A stretch of 64,000 bases of DNA from Allobosea lupini (GTDB lineage Bacteria; Pseudomonadota; Alphaproteobacteria; Rhizobiales; Beijerinckiaceae). A model generated the notes under the pieces. It did not search any database. It was not told the DNA's origin and saw only the letters and a program-made list of their open reading frames with translations. The stretch spans positions 372,001 to 436,000 of the forward strand of contig NZ_FOAN01000002.1 of assembly GCF_900109525.1 (NCBI RefSeq), in the 5' to 3' direction. Made by a program: the position numbers and the translations under genes. Below, one piece after another: positions 43,016 to 51,448 of the stretch; positions within the stretch are counted from its first letter, which is position 1, and every line of letters begins with the position of its first letter.

Positions 43016-43744
43016 TCAGCCGAACATGGCGGGGGTGCTCGCCGGCTTCGGCCCGAACGGCACCTTGAGGTGGTGCATCCGCAGCGGCTGGTGCAGAACA
43101 TAGCCGCCCTTGTCATGGTCCGACAGCGCCTCGAAGCGGGCGAGCAGCTTGCTGCGCGCCGCTTGCGCCCGCTCCTCGCGCGACGGATCGATCACGACGG
43201 CACGCTCCAGGAAGGCTTCGGCATCGGAAAACGTTTCGATACGGTCGTATTCGATCCGCCTGATCTCGTTGACGATGCCGCGGCGCCTCGCCCTGACAAT
43301 CGCATCCTGTGCGGCCTGCCGGACCTCGGTCTCGTCCTCGATCAGCCGCAGCGCATCGAAGAACGATCCTTCCGACAGGGGTTCGATGACGATGACGCTG
43401 CCACCCCTGCCGACGACGCGGGCGGCCTCCTCCAGTGCCAGCAGCATGTCGGGGACAGGGATATGGTGCAGGCTGTTGAGGAAGATCGCGGCGTGCATGC
43501 TGGCATCGCCCCAGGGCACGAGTTGGGCACAGCCCTGCTTCAGCGTGGCCTTGGGCACAAGGGCCTGCGCGACCTCCAGCATCGCCTCGTCCGGATCGAG
43601 CCCGGCGACGCTGGCGCCTCGCTCGGCCAGCGCCTGCAGCAGATTGCCCCGACCGCAGCCGATATCGAGAATGCGCCGGCCTTGCAGGGGCGCAAGTAAT
43701 CCTCCCAGGATATCTACGGTATCGCCTGCCGGCAGCGTCCACAT
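43016..43744 (-). CDS. class I SAM-dependent methyltransferase
   Basis: 242 residues. Motif I is ILDIGCGRGNLLQAL at about 24-38, motif II is VAGLDPDEAML, and motif post-I and IV regions are GDASMHAAIFLNSLHHIPV and GGSVIVIEPLSEGSFFD. It is UbiE/Methyltransf_11-like; the substrate is unknown. ATG 43744 has no good ribosome site; a TTG two codons upstream is an alternative. It is convergent with the Lrp gene (3 bp gap) and 106 bp downstream of the aldehyde dehydrogenase gene. Confidence 0.83.
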   Translation of the reverse strand: MWTLPAGDTVDILGGLLAPLQGRRILDIGCGRGNLLQALAERGASVAGLDPDEAMLEVAQALVPKATLKQGCAQLVPWGDASMHAAIFLNSLHHIPVPDMLLALEEAARVVGRGGSVIVIEPLSEGSFFDALRLIEDETEVRQAAQDAIVRARRRGIVNEIRRIEYDRIETFSDAEAFLERAVVIDPSREERAQAARSKLLARFEALSDHDKGGYVLHQPLRMHHLKVPFGPKPASTPAMFG

Positions 43745-43850
43745 CGTCAATCAATGCTTGCGCCCGCAGCGGGGCGCAAGACCTGTTCTCGTACGATCCC
43801 AAGCTACTCCTTACGGGCGAACAACCTGGCCGCGATTCACCTGTTCCGCT

Positions 43851-45284
43851 TCACCCGTGCTTGTGGACGATCGTCTTCGCGACGGCGAACTCCTCTAGCG
43901 CCATGAAGCCTTTCTCGCGGCCATGGCCGCTCTTGCCGGTGCCGCCGAAGGGCAGTTCGATGCCGCCGCCCGCACCATAGCCGTTGATGAAGACCTGCCC
44001 GGCGCGGACGCGCTTGGCGACACGCTGCTGGCGTCCGCCATTATTGGTCCAGACGCCGGCGACGAGGCCATAGGGGGTCGAGTTGGCGAGCTTCACCGCG
44101 TCCTCCTCGTCGTCGAAGGAGAAGGCGGCGAGCACGGGACCGAAGACCTCCTCCTGCTCCAGCCGGTTGCCGCGCGGCACCTGGCCGAACAGGGTCGGCG
44201 TCACATAGAAGCCGCCATTGGGCACGCCCTGCGCGATCGCACCCTCGGCGAGGACCGGAATGCCCTGCTCACGGGCCTGATCCACGAAGCTCTGCACCCG
44301 GCCACGCTGCTTGGCGTTGATCACCGGGCCGCAATCGAGATCCATCTCGGGCGTGCCGGCGCGCAGCTTGGAGAACTGCCTGGCGACGGCGCCGACGAAA
44401 TCGTCATAGATGGTCTTCTGGACCAGCACGCGGCTGCCGGCCGAGCAGGTCTGCCCGGTGTTCTGGACGATCGCCTTGCAGACGATCGGCACGGCGGCGT
44501 CGAAATCGGCGTCGTCGAAGACGATCTGGGGCGACTTGCCGCCGAGTTCGAGCGTGCAGGTGATGAAGTTGTCGGCGCAGGCCTTCTGGATGATCTGGCC
44601 GACCTGCGGCGAGCCGGTGAAGGAAATGAAGCCGACGCCGGGATTGCGGCAGAGCGCCTCGCCCGCCTCATGGCCGCCGCCGGTGACGATGTTGATGGCG
44701 CCATCGGGGAAGCCGACTTCGGTGGCGAGTTCGGCGAGGCGCAGCGCCGTCTGGCAGGCATCCTCGGCCGGCTTCAGCACCACGGCATTGCCCATGGCGA
44801 GCGAGGCGGTCAGCGAGCGGCCGAACATCTGCGCCGGATAGTTCCAGGGCAGGATGTGGCCGGTGACGCCATAGGGCTCGTGCACGACATTCACGCTGTA
44901 GCCGTTGAGGAACGGGATGACGTGGCCGTGCACCTTGTCGGCGGCGCCGCCATAGAACTCGAAATAACGGGCGGTCGCGTCGATGTCGGCCCGCGCCTGC
45001 GCCATCGGCTTGCCGGTGTCCTGCGCCTCGATCTTCGCCAGTTCGTCGAAATGGTCCTGGACCTTGAGGGCGAGCCTGGAGATCAGCCGGCCGCGCTCAG
45101 CCGCGGTCAACCTGCCCCAGGAGCCTTCATAGGCGGCGCGGGCAGCGCGCACCGCATCATCGATGTCCTCGGCCGTGCCACAGGCAATGCGGGTGAATTC
45201 CTCGCCGGTCGCCGGAGCGAGCACCGCCATGGTCTCGCCGGTGCGGCCGGCGATATGCCGGCCGTTGATGAAGTGCTGGGTCAT
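43851..45284 (-). CDS. aldehyde dehydrogenase family protein
   Basis: 477 residues, normal for NAD(P)-dependent ALDHs. The N-terminal cofactor fold shows ILPWNYPAQMFGRSL, the general base Glu is in LELGGKSPQIVFDDAD, the catalytic Cys is in NTGQTCSAGSRVLVQ, and EEVFGPVLAAFSFDDEE follows. It most resembles betaine/gamma-amino-aldehyde-type dehydrogenases, but the substrate is not fixed. GGAGACC precedes ATG 45284. Lying 38 bp after livF with the same direction, it is probably the last gene of the second Liv operon and oxidises an aldehyde derived from the imported compound. Confidence 0.92.
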   Translation of the reverse strand: MTQHFINGRHIAGRTGETMAVLAPATGEEFTRIACGTAEDIDDAVRAARAAYEGSWGRLTAAERGRLISRLALKVQDHFDELAKIEAQDTGKPMAQARADIDATARYFEFYGGAADKVHGHVIPFLNGYSVNVVHEPYGVTGHILPWNYPAQMFGRSLTASLAMGNAVVLKPAEDACQTALRLAELATEVGFPDGAINIVTGGGHEAGEALCRNPGVGFISFTGSPQVGQIIQKACADNFITCTLELGGKSPQIVFDDADFDAAVPIVCKAIVQNTGQTCSAGSRVLVQKTIYDDFVGAVARQFSKLRAGTPEMDLDCGPVINAKQRGRVQSFVDQAREQGIPVLAEGAIAQGVPNGGFYVTPTLFGQVPRGNRLEQEEVFGPVLAAFSFDDEEDAVKLANSTPYGLVAGVWTNNGGRQQRVAKRVRAGQVFINGYGAGGGIELPFGGTGKSGHGREKGFMALEEFAVAKTIVHKHG

Positions 45285-45322
45285 GATGGTCTCCGTATAC
45301 GGCGATGCCGTCTCGTCTTGTC

Positions 45323-46018
45323 TCAATGCAGCCCGGCTGCGGCGAGCGAGCTTTCGGCCAACTGCGTTTCGCTGACCTCGCCGCGCTCGATCGCATAGGC
45401 CTTGGCCGCGAAGTTGCGCAGCAGACTGGGGTTGGATTCGGTGATCAGCAAGGCGATGTCGGGATGGCTGTCGCGCAGAGCGCGCAGGGCGGCGGCATAG
45501 CGGTTGGCCAGAACCGGGGCGAGCCCTTGGAAGGGCTCGTCCAGCAGGATGACGCGGCTGCCGATCATCAGCGCCCGGGCAAGAGCCGCCATCTTGCCCT
45601 GCCCGCCGGAGAGCCCCGCCGCCGGGCGCTGACGCAGATCGGCGAGCTCGGGCAGCACCGCGTAAATTCGTTCCAACCTTCTTTCGATCTCGGCCTCGCC
45701 GAGCTTCATCACCTCGGCCGGCAGGCGGATGTTCTCCTCGATGGTGAAGGTCGAGAACAGCCGGCGGTCCTCCGGCGCATAGCCGATGCCGAGCCGCGGC
45801 CGCTCATGCGCCTTCACCGTATCGAGCGGCTTGCCATCGAAGCTGATCGCGCCGCCGGTCACCGTCATGAAGCCCATGATGGCGCGCAGCAGGCTAGTCT
45901 TGCCGGCGCCGTTGCGTCCGATCAGCGCGACGGTCGCACCCTCCTCCAGCGACAGCGAGGCCCGGCGCAGCACCTGCACGCCTTCGATCTCGGCCGAGAG
46001 CTCCCTGATCTCCAGCAT
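45323..46018 (-). CDS. livF: ABC transporter ATP-binding protein LivF (cluster 2)
   Basis: 231 residues. Walker A is GRNGAGKTS, the signature is LSGGQGKMAAL, Walker B is VILLDEPFQGLAP, and the LITESNPSLLRN position replaces the usual H-loop His with Ser-Asn, as sometimes seen in LivF. It starts one base after the livG stop. Confidence 0.92.
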   Translation of the reverse strand: MLEIRELSAEIEGVQVLRRASLSLEEGATVALIGRNGAGKTSLLRAIMGFMTVTGGAISFDGKPLDTVKAHERPRLGIGYAPEDRRLFSTFTIEENIRLPAEVMKLGEAEIERRLERIYAVLPELADLRQRPAAGLSGGQGKMAALARALMIGSRVILLDEPFQGLAPVLANRYAAALRALRDSHPDIALLITESNPSLLRNFAAKAYAIERGEVSETQLAESSLAAAGLH

Positions 46019-46019
46019 C

Positions 46020-46769
46020 TCAGACCCCCACCCCGATCACGGTCTCACGCACCTCCGGATGGCTGAGGATCTCGTCCGGCGTGCCCTGATGGGCGATGCG
46101 CCCGCCGGTCCAGACCGCGACGCGATTGGCGTAGCGGGCGACCACATCCATGTCGTGCTCGACGAAGACCGCGGTGGTGGCGCGGGCGTCGAGCACGCGG
46201 GTCAGCGTGTCCATCACCTGGAACTTCTCGGTCGAGGACACCCCGCTGGTCGGCTCGTCCATGAAGATCAGCTTCGGTTCGAGCGCGAGCGCGACGGCGA
46301 TGTCGATCAGCTTGCGCATGCCTTCGGGCAGTTCGCGGACAATTCGGTTGCCGGTCGCCTTCAGGCCGACCAGATCGAGCAGCGCCCACATCTCCTCGGC
46401 TTTGGGGTGGCGCTGCATGGCGAGGAAGGGCGACCAGGAGCCCTCGCGCGCCGAGAGCGCCAGCAGCAGATTCTCGATCACGGTGTTGTCGAGGAAGAGC
46501 TGCGGGATCTGGAAGGAGCGGCCGATGCCGAGGCGGGTGATCGCCTGCGGCGAGAGGCGCGTCACATCCTGCCCATTGAAGACGACGCGGCCGGATTGCG
46601 GCTTGAGATAGCCGGTGCAGAGATTGATGAAGGTGGTCTTGCCGGCGCCGTTCGGGCCGATGATGGCGATGCGTTCGTTGGCCGCGACCTTGAGCGAGGC
46701 GCCGTTCGCTGCCTGCACGCCGCCGAAGCGCAGGTTGAGGTCGTCGGCTTCGAGGATGACGCCGCTCAT
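46020..46769 (-). CDS. livG: ABC transporter ATP-binding protein LivG with divergent signature motif (cluster 2)
   Basis: 249 residues. Walker A GPNGAGKTT, Q-loop RSFQIPQLFLDNTVIENL, Walker B LIFMDEPTSGVS and H-loop VEHDMDVVARYA are intact. The signature is ELPEGMRKLIDIA, lacking the LSGGQ-type Gly-Gln pair. As Walker motifs remain, the protein is probably functional within a heterodimer whose LivF partner has a canonical signature. It has a four-base overlap with the livM stop. Confidence 0.9.
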   Translation of the reverse strand: MSGVILEADDLNLRFGGVQAANGASLKVAANERIAIIGPNGAGKTTFINLCTGYLKPQSGRVVFNGQDVTRLSPQAITRLGIGRSFQIPQLFLDNTVIENLLLALSAREGSWSPFLAMQRHPKAEEMWALLDLVGLKATGNRIVRELPEGMRKLIDIAVALALEPKLIFMDEPTSGVSSTEKFQVMDTLTRVLDARATTAVFVEHDMDVVARYANRVAVWTGGRIAHQGTPDEILSHPEVRETVIGVGV

Positions 46770-47716
46770 CGCCCGCCCTCCTCGCGCTGCGGCCTGCTCT
46801 TGCCGGCGACGATGCCGTAGAGGCCCGCCGGGGCGAAGAAGATGATGACCAGCAGCATGACGCCGAGGACGGCATGCCAGGTCTCGGGCGCATAGACCGC
46901 CGCATAGCCGCGGATGATCTGGAACATCAGCGCGCCGAGGAAGGGCCCGGCGACGCCGCCGATGCCGCCCAGGATCGCGATGAAGACGAATTCCCCGGAG
47001 CGCACCCAATAGGCCAGCTCCGGCGTCACATGGCCGGAGACGAGCGCGATGATCGCGCCGCCCAGCCCCGCCAGCAGGCCGGAGAGCAGATAGGCGCCGT
47101 AGAGCACCTTGCGCGGGGAGACGCCGAGATATTCGAGCCGCGTCTCGTTCGACTTGATCGCCTCCAGCGCCTTGCCGCTGGGCGAAAGCAGGTAACGCGC
47201 GACGAAGAGCGCCGCGAGGATGCAGAGCACGAGCGTGACATAGAAGGTCGCGAGCTCGAACTGCTCGCGGCCGAATTCGATGCCGGCGAAGGTCGGCCGC
47301 GGCACGCGCTTGCCGTCGGCGCCGCCGGTGATCGAGAACAGCTTCTCCAGCAGCGAGAAGAACACCATGGAGATGGCGAGGTTGAGCATGCCGAAGAAGA
47401 TCGCCCGGTAGCGCACGATGAAGAGGCCGACGATGGCGGCGAGCAGGCCGGAGGCCGCCATGCCGACCGGGATCAGGATCAGCGCCTCGTGCCCGACCTT
47501 GGCCGCCGCCAGGAAAGCGACCGCATAGGCGCTGAACGAGAAGAACAGGCCATGGCCGAAGGAGACCTGGCCGGCGCGCAGCAGCACCATGATGCCGAGC
47601 GCCGCGAGGCCCTCGCAGAGCGCCACGGTGAGGATCACCGTCGACCAGGGCGAGAACAGCGGGAAGACCGCGAGCGCCGCGATCAGCGCAAGGCCGAAGA
47701 CGAGCTGGCGCGCCAT
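46766..47716 (-). CDS. livM: ABC transporter permease LivM (cluster 2)
   Basis: 316 residues. LivM features are GIMVLLRAGQVSFGHGLFFSFSAYAVAF near the N-terminus and the coupling loop SPSGKALEAIKSNETRLEYLGVSPRKVLYGAYLLSGLLAGLGG in the middle. There are about nine spans. ATG 47716 (TGATG with the livH stop) or GTG 47719 (GTGA overlap) are both possible starts differing by one residue. Confidence 0.91.
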   Translation of the reverse strand: MARQLVFGLALIAALAVFPLFSPWSTVILTVALCEGLAALGIMVLLRAGQVSFGHGLFFSFSAYAVAFLAAAKVGHEALILIPVGMAASGLLAAIVGLFIVRYRAIFFGMLNLAISMVFFSLLEKLFSITGGADGKRVPRPTFAGIEFGREQFELATFYVTLVLCILAALFVARYLLSPSGKALEAIKSNETRLEYLGVSPRKVLYGAYLLSGLLAGLGGAIIALVSGHVTPELAYWVRSGEFVFIAILGGIGGVAGPFLGALMFQIIRGYAAVYAPETWHAVLGVMLLVIIFFAPAGLYGIVAGKSRPQREEGGR

Positions 47717-48621
47717 CACACCTTCCTCGTCTGTACGGTCGAGAACAGGCCCTGCGGACGGACCAGCAGCACGAGCATCATGATGAGATAGGGGATCAGC
47801 ACGTCGAACTCGGGAGCGAAATAGACGGCGGCCGAGCGCCCGAGCCCGATCAGCAGCGCCGCCACCGCCGCGCCCTCGATGCGGCCGAGCCCGGCCGTCG
47901 CGGCCACCGCGAAGGAGAGGACGAGCGTGCCGGCGCCGATGCCGGGGGTCAGCGATGTCGTTGCCGAGGCGAGCGCGCCGCCGAGCGCCGCCAGCGATGC
48001 CCCGATGATGAAGGTGATCAGGTAGACCCGCGCCGCGTCGATGCCCATCGCGGTCGCAGCCTCGCGGTCCTGCGTCACCGCGACGATGGCGCGGCCGAAG
48101 CTGGTGCGGCGCAGGAAGAAGCGCAGGCCGAGCAGCACCGCGAGCGCCACCAGCGGCATCAGGACGAGCTGGTAGGTGGTGTAGAAGATGCCGAAGACCT
48201 CGACGGTGCCGAGCCAGTTCATCGGCGCGTTGGCGAAATAGGGCTGGACGCCGAAGACGACCTTCTGCGCGTCCTCCAGGATCATGAAGACGGCGAAGGT
48301 GACGATCAGCTGCAGCACCTCCTCCTTGCCGTAAACCCGGCGCAGCAAGGCGATCTCGACAAGGCCGCCGACGAGGATGCCGACCAGCGCGGCCGCGAGC
48401 AGCAGCACCGGAAAGGCGAGCCAGGTCGGCAGCCCGGCCGCGCCGAGCGCGAGCACGCCGGCCGCCGCGACATAGGCGCCGATCGCATAGAACGAGCCAT
48501 GGGCGACATTGACGATGCCGAGCACGCCAAAGATCAGCGACAGTCCGACCGCGACCAGAAAGATCAGCGAGCCGTAGGCCAGGCCGTCGAGCGCGGCGAG
48601 GAGGAGCATTTCAGGAGGCAT
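47716..48621 (-). CDS. livH: ABC transporter permease LivH (cluster 2)
   Basis: 301 residues. The family opening LLAALDGLAYGSLIFLVAVGLSLIFGVLGIVNVAHGSFYAIGAYVAA as span and the loop RTSFGRAIVAVTQDREAATAMGIDAARVYLI are present. ATG 48621 is taken; ATG 48609 would remove four residues. A longer reading to 48702 would translate the family A repeat (MGPGSPSGRPGRH) and is rejected. The ribosome site is weak, unlike that of the upstream binding protein. Confidence 0.9.
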   Translation of the reverse strand: MPPEMLLLAALDGLAYGSLIFLVAVGLSLIFGVLGIVNVAHGSFYAIGAYVAAAGVLALGAAGLPTWLAFPVLLLAAALVGILVGGLVEIALLRRVYGKEEVLQLIVTFAVFMILEDAQKVVFGVQPYFANAPMNWLGTVEVFGIFYTTYQLVLMPLVALAVLLGLRFFLRRTSFGRAIVAVTQDREAATAMGIDAARVYLITFIIGASLAALGGALASATTSLTPGIGAGTLVLSFAVAATAGLGRIEGAAVAALLIGLGRSAAVYFAPEFDVLIPYLIMMLVLLVRPQGLFSTVQTRKV

Positions 48622-48664
48622 GCGGTCCGTTCTTGAGATTTTTTGGACGGTTGCTTTCAGCACG

Positions 48665-48765
48665 TGTCGTCCCGGGCGACCGGAGGGAGACCCGGGACCC
48701 ATGCCTGAACCGTTCCGGCATGGGTCCCAGATCAGCGCCGCTGACGCGGCTTTTCCGGGACGACC
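48665..48765. repeat. Dispersed palindromic repeat, family A copy 2 (101 bp)
   Basis: Terminal arms GTCGTCCCGG (48666-48675) and CCGGGACGAC (48755-48764) are perfect inverse repeats. Internally GGGACCCATGCC (48694-48705) and GGCATGGGTCCC (48717-48728) form a 12-bp stem with an 11-nt loop, and GCCGC-TGAC-GCGGC is a third hairpin. It shares length, order and most bases with copy 1 at 23983-24083. It sits between a solute-binding-protein gene and livH. Confidence 0.85.
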
Positions 48766-48783
48766 AGCGCGAGGAAAGCGACG

Positions 48784-50079
48784 TCACTTCGCGTAGTCGA
48801 AGGTCTCGATCGACTTGTCGGTGACGAGGTCCGGCTTCACCTTGGCGAACCAGTCGAGCGACTTCTCGCCGAGCGGCGTGGTCACCAGCTTGCCGGGATA
48901 GAGCGCCATCTTGTCGTAGACCGCGAAGGGATAGTCCGGCACGCGCTTGGTCGTGCCGAGCAGCTGGTCCTCGAGCCCCTGATGGTCCTGCCGGATGGTG
49001 ACCGTGCCCGTCAGCGACTTGAACTCCAGTCCCTCGAAGGCGGCGATGACCTCTTCCTTGCTCGGCCATTTACCGCCGGCGCCGGCCTTCTCATAGGCCT
49101 TGGTCAACCCGGTCAGGGCCTGCTGCATGTGGAAGGTCGGGTAGATCGGATAGACGCCGGTCTTGTCCTTGTACGCCTTGACGAAGGACTGCATCTCCGG
49201 CGTGTCCTTGTGCTTGGGATGGCGCCAGTAATGGTCGCCGCGAGAGCCGACGATCACGCCCTCCGGCAGGACGGCGCCGAGCCGCTCCAGCGAGCTTTCG
49301 GCCAGCGGCAGCACGAAGGTCGACTGCTTCAGCAGGCCGCGCGCAGCCGCCTGCTGGACGAAAGTGTCGAGATCGCCACCCCAGGAGGTCGAGATCACGA
49401 CGTCGGGCCGCAGCGCCGACAGCCTTGTGATCTCGGTGGAGAAATCAGGCGCGCCGAACTTGGGGAAGAGCTCGGCGACGACCTTCACATCGGGCTTCAG
49501 AGCCTTGAGGCCGGCCTGCAGCAGCGCCCAGGATTCACGGCCCCAGGCATAGTCCTGGTTCACCACCGCGACGCTCTTGAAGTCGGGTTTGACCTTCATC
49601 AGGTAGAGCAAGGTCGCCATCATCTCGGCGCCGGCATGAGCCTGCGTGCGGACGGAGTATTTCCACTTGCCGTCCTCGAAGATGGTCTGCGTGCCGCAAT
49701 CCCACATCACATTGACGACCTTGAGGTCCTCGGCGACGGGTGCGAGCGCATTGCAGGAGCCGGACGAGATCGCGCCCAGCATCACCTGCGCGCCCTGCTC
49801 CTGCACGACCCGGCGATATTCTGAGAGGAGCTGGTTGGTGCCGGCGCCCTCATCGACATAGACCGGCTTCAGGGGCACGCCGAGCACGCCGCCCTTGGCG
49901 TTGATCTCCGCGATCAGGAGGTCGGCGGCATTGCGGCCGGGCACGCCGAAGACCGAGGCCGGCCCCGACAGGAAGGTCGCGATGCCGACCACCAGTTCCT
50001 TCGGCTTGTCCTGTGCCAGAGCCGAGCCTGCGAGCAGCGTGCCGGCCAGCGCGGCCAGCGCCAGTTTCATCGTCTTCAT
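48784..50079 (-). CDS. ABC transporter substrate-binding protein, Liv/type I (cluster 2)
   Basis: 431 residues. The signal peptide MKTMKLALAALAGTLLAGSALAQ is followed by a type I periplasmic binding fold (IATFLSGPASVFGVPGRNAADLLIAEINAKGGVLG, AGTNQLLSEYRRVVQEQGAQVMLGAISSG). It is longer than the cluster 1 binding protein. The fold resembles amide/aromatic-acid-type Liv binding proteins, but the ligand is not readable. ATG 50079 has GGGAGG about six bases upstream; ATG 50085 abuts it and is disfavoured. It is first in the operon and divergent from the CoA-transferase gene. Confidence 0.92.
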   Translation of the reverse strand: MKTMKLALAALAGTLLAGSALAQDKPKELVVGIATFLSGPASVFGVPGRNAADLLIAEINAKGGVLGVPLKPVYVDEGAGTNQLLSEYRRVVQEQGAQVMLGAISSGSCNALAPVAEDLKVVNVMWDCGTQTIFEDGKWKYSVRTQAHAGAEMMATLLYLMKVKPDFKSVAVVNQDYAWGRESWALLQAGLKALKPDVKVVAELFPKFGAPDFSTEITRLSALRPDVVISTSWGGDLDTFVQQAAARGLLKQSTFVLPLAESSLERLGAVLPEGVIVGSRGDHYWRHPKHKDTPEMQSFVKAYKDKTGVYPIYPTFHMQQALTGLTKAYEKAGAGGKWPSKEEVIAAFEGLEFKSLTGTVTIRQDHQGLEDQLLGTTKRVPDYPFAVYDKMALYPGKLVTTPLGEKSLDWFAKVKPDLVTDKSIETFDYAK

Positions 50080-50304
50080 GAGCATCCTCCCAGAACCTCG
50101 CATGACATCGGGCGCTCTTGAGCGGCGCCTCGTCCGGCGAAAAAGGGCGCATAGAGCCAGCACTCGGACAAGAAGGATAAAGCGATGAAGGCCATAGGGT
50201 TTTTCTATGGAGCCGGGCGCTATGGCCGCCATCGCGAAACGCTATTTGACTTCATCGGGCCGACGACGATCTCTCGCGCGGAACGGAAGGCGCGCGACGG
50301 TCTG

Positions 50305-51447
50305 ATGACGAATGCTCTCGATGGAATCCTGGTGGTGGCGCTGGAGCAGGCGGTGGCCGCTCCGCTGGCGAGCTGCCGGCTCGCCGATGCCGGGGCCCGC
50401 GTCATCAAGCTGGAGCGTGAGGAAGGCGATTTCTCGCGGGGCTATGACGACTATGCCGGAGGCCTGTCCTCCTATTTCGTCTGGATCAACCGTGGCAAGG
50501 AATCCTGCCGGGTCGACCTCAAGGATCCGAATGACCTCGCTCTGGTCGAAGCGATGCTGGCGGAGGCCGACGTCTTCATCCAGAACTTCGCGCCCGGCGC
50601 GACCGACCGGCTCGGGATCGGCAGCGAGGCGCTGCGCCAGCGCCATCCCAGGCTGATCACCTGCGACATCTCCGGCTATGCGCCCGGTACGCCGCACTAC
50701 ACCAAGAAGGCCTATGATCTCTTGATCCAGGCGGAAGCCGGCCTTGCCGCCGTCACCGGCAGCCCCGATTCCGGCCCGACGCGGATCGGCATCTCGATCG
50801 CCGACATCGCCACCGGCAATGCCGCCTATGCCGCGATCCTCGAAGCGCTGATCCGGCGCGGTCGCACCGGCGAAGGGTCGCGCATCCAGCTCTCGCTGTT
50901 CGACACCATCGCCGATTTGATGAACGTGCCCTATCTCACCCGGCGCTATGGCGGGATCGAACCGCCGCGGCTCGGTCTAGCCCACCCCTCGATCGCGCCC
51001 TATGGCGTGTTCCGCCTCGCCGATGCCGAGGTGCTGATCTCGATCCAGAGCGAGCGCGAATGGCAGATCCTGGCCCGCGACGTGCTGGGCAATGACGGCC
51101 TGCTCGACGACCCACGCTTTGCCAGCAATGTGCTGCGCGTGCGCAACCGCCCTGCCCTCGATGCCGCGATCCAGGCGACGCTCGCCACCCGAACCTATGC
51201 CGAGACGGCAGCAGGGCTCGATGCCGCCCGCATCGCCTATGGCACGGTCTCGACAATGGCCGACCTGATCGACCATCCGGCCGCGACCGCCCTGCCCGTC
51301 CCGACCCCGAACGGCCCGATCGAGGTGCTGGCGCCACCGGTGCTGGTCGACGGCGAGCGCGCCCTGATGCGGGCGCCACCTGGCCTCGGCGAACATGATG
51401 AAGCGTTACGCCGCGAGTTCATGGCGAAAGCGGCGCGATCGGCCTGA
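50305..51447 (+). CDS. CaiB/BaiF (class III) CoA-transferase family protein
   Basis: 380 residues. The start MTNALDGILVVALEQAVAAPLASCRLADAGARVIKLER is the family N-terminus by span, and the catalytic Asp region is VDLKDPNDLALVEAML then KKAYDLLIQAEAGLAAVTGSPD. RIGISIADIATGNAAYAAILEALIRR is also typical. It transfers CoA between acyl-CoA and a free carboxylate. An in-frame ATG at 50185 has a better ribosome site (AGAAGGATAA) and would add 40 residues of unfamiliar sequence; I prefer the homology start but am unsure. It begins a three-gene operon. Confidence 0.88.
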   Translation: MTNALDGILVVALEQAVAAPLASCRLADAGARVIKLEREEGDFSRGYDDYAGGLSSYFVWINRGKESCRVDLKDPNDLALVEAMLAEADVFIQNFAPGATDRLGIGSEALRQRHPRLITCDISGYAPGTPHYTKKAYDLLIQAEAGLAAVTGSPDSGPTRIGISIADIATGNAAYAAILEALIRRGRTGEGSRIQLSLFDTIADLMNVPYLTRRYGGIEPPRLGLAHPSIAPYGVFRLADAEVLISIQSEREWQILARDVLGNDGLLDDPRFASNVLRVRNRPALDAAIQATLATRTYAETAAGLDAARIAYGTVSTMADLIDHPAATALPVPTPNGPIEVLAPPVLVDGERALMRAPPGLGEHDEALRREFMAKAARSA

Positions 51448-51448
51448 G

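Noticed and set aside
48609..48702. N-terminal extensions MGPGSP... of livH and tctB
   Set aside because: Both extensions are translations of the family A repeat and appear similar only because the repeat is the same; homologous proteins start later.
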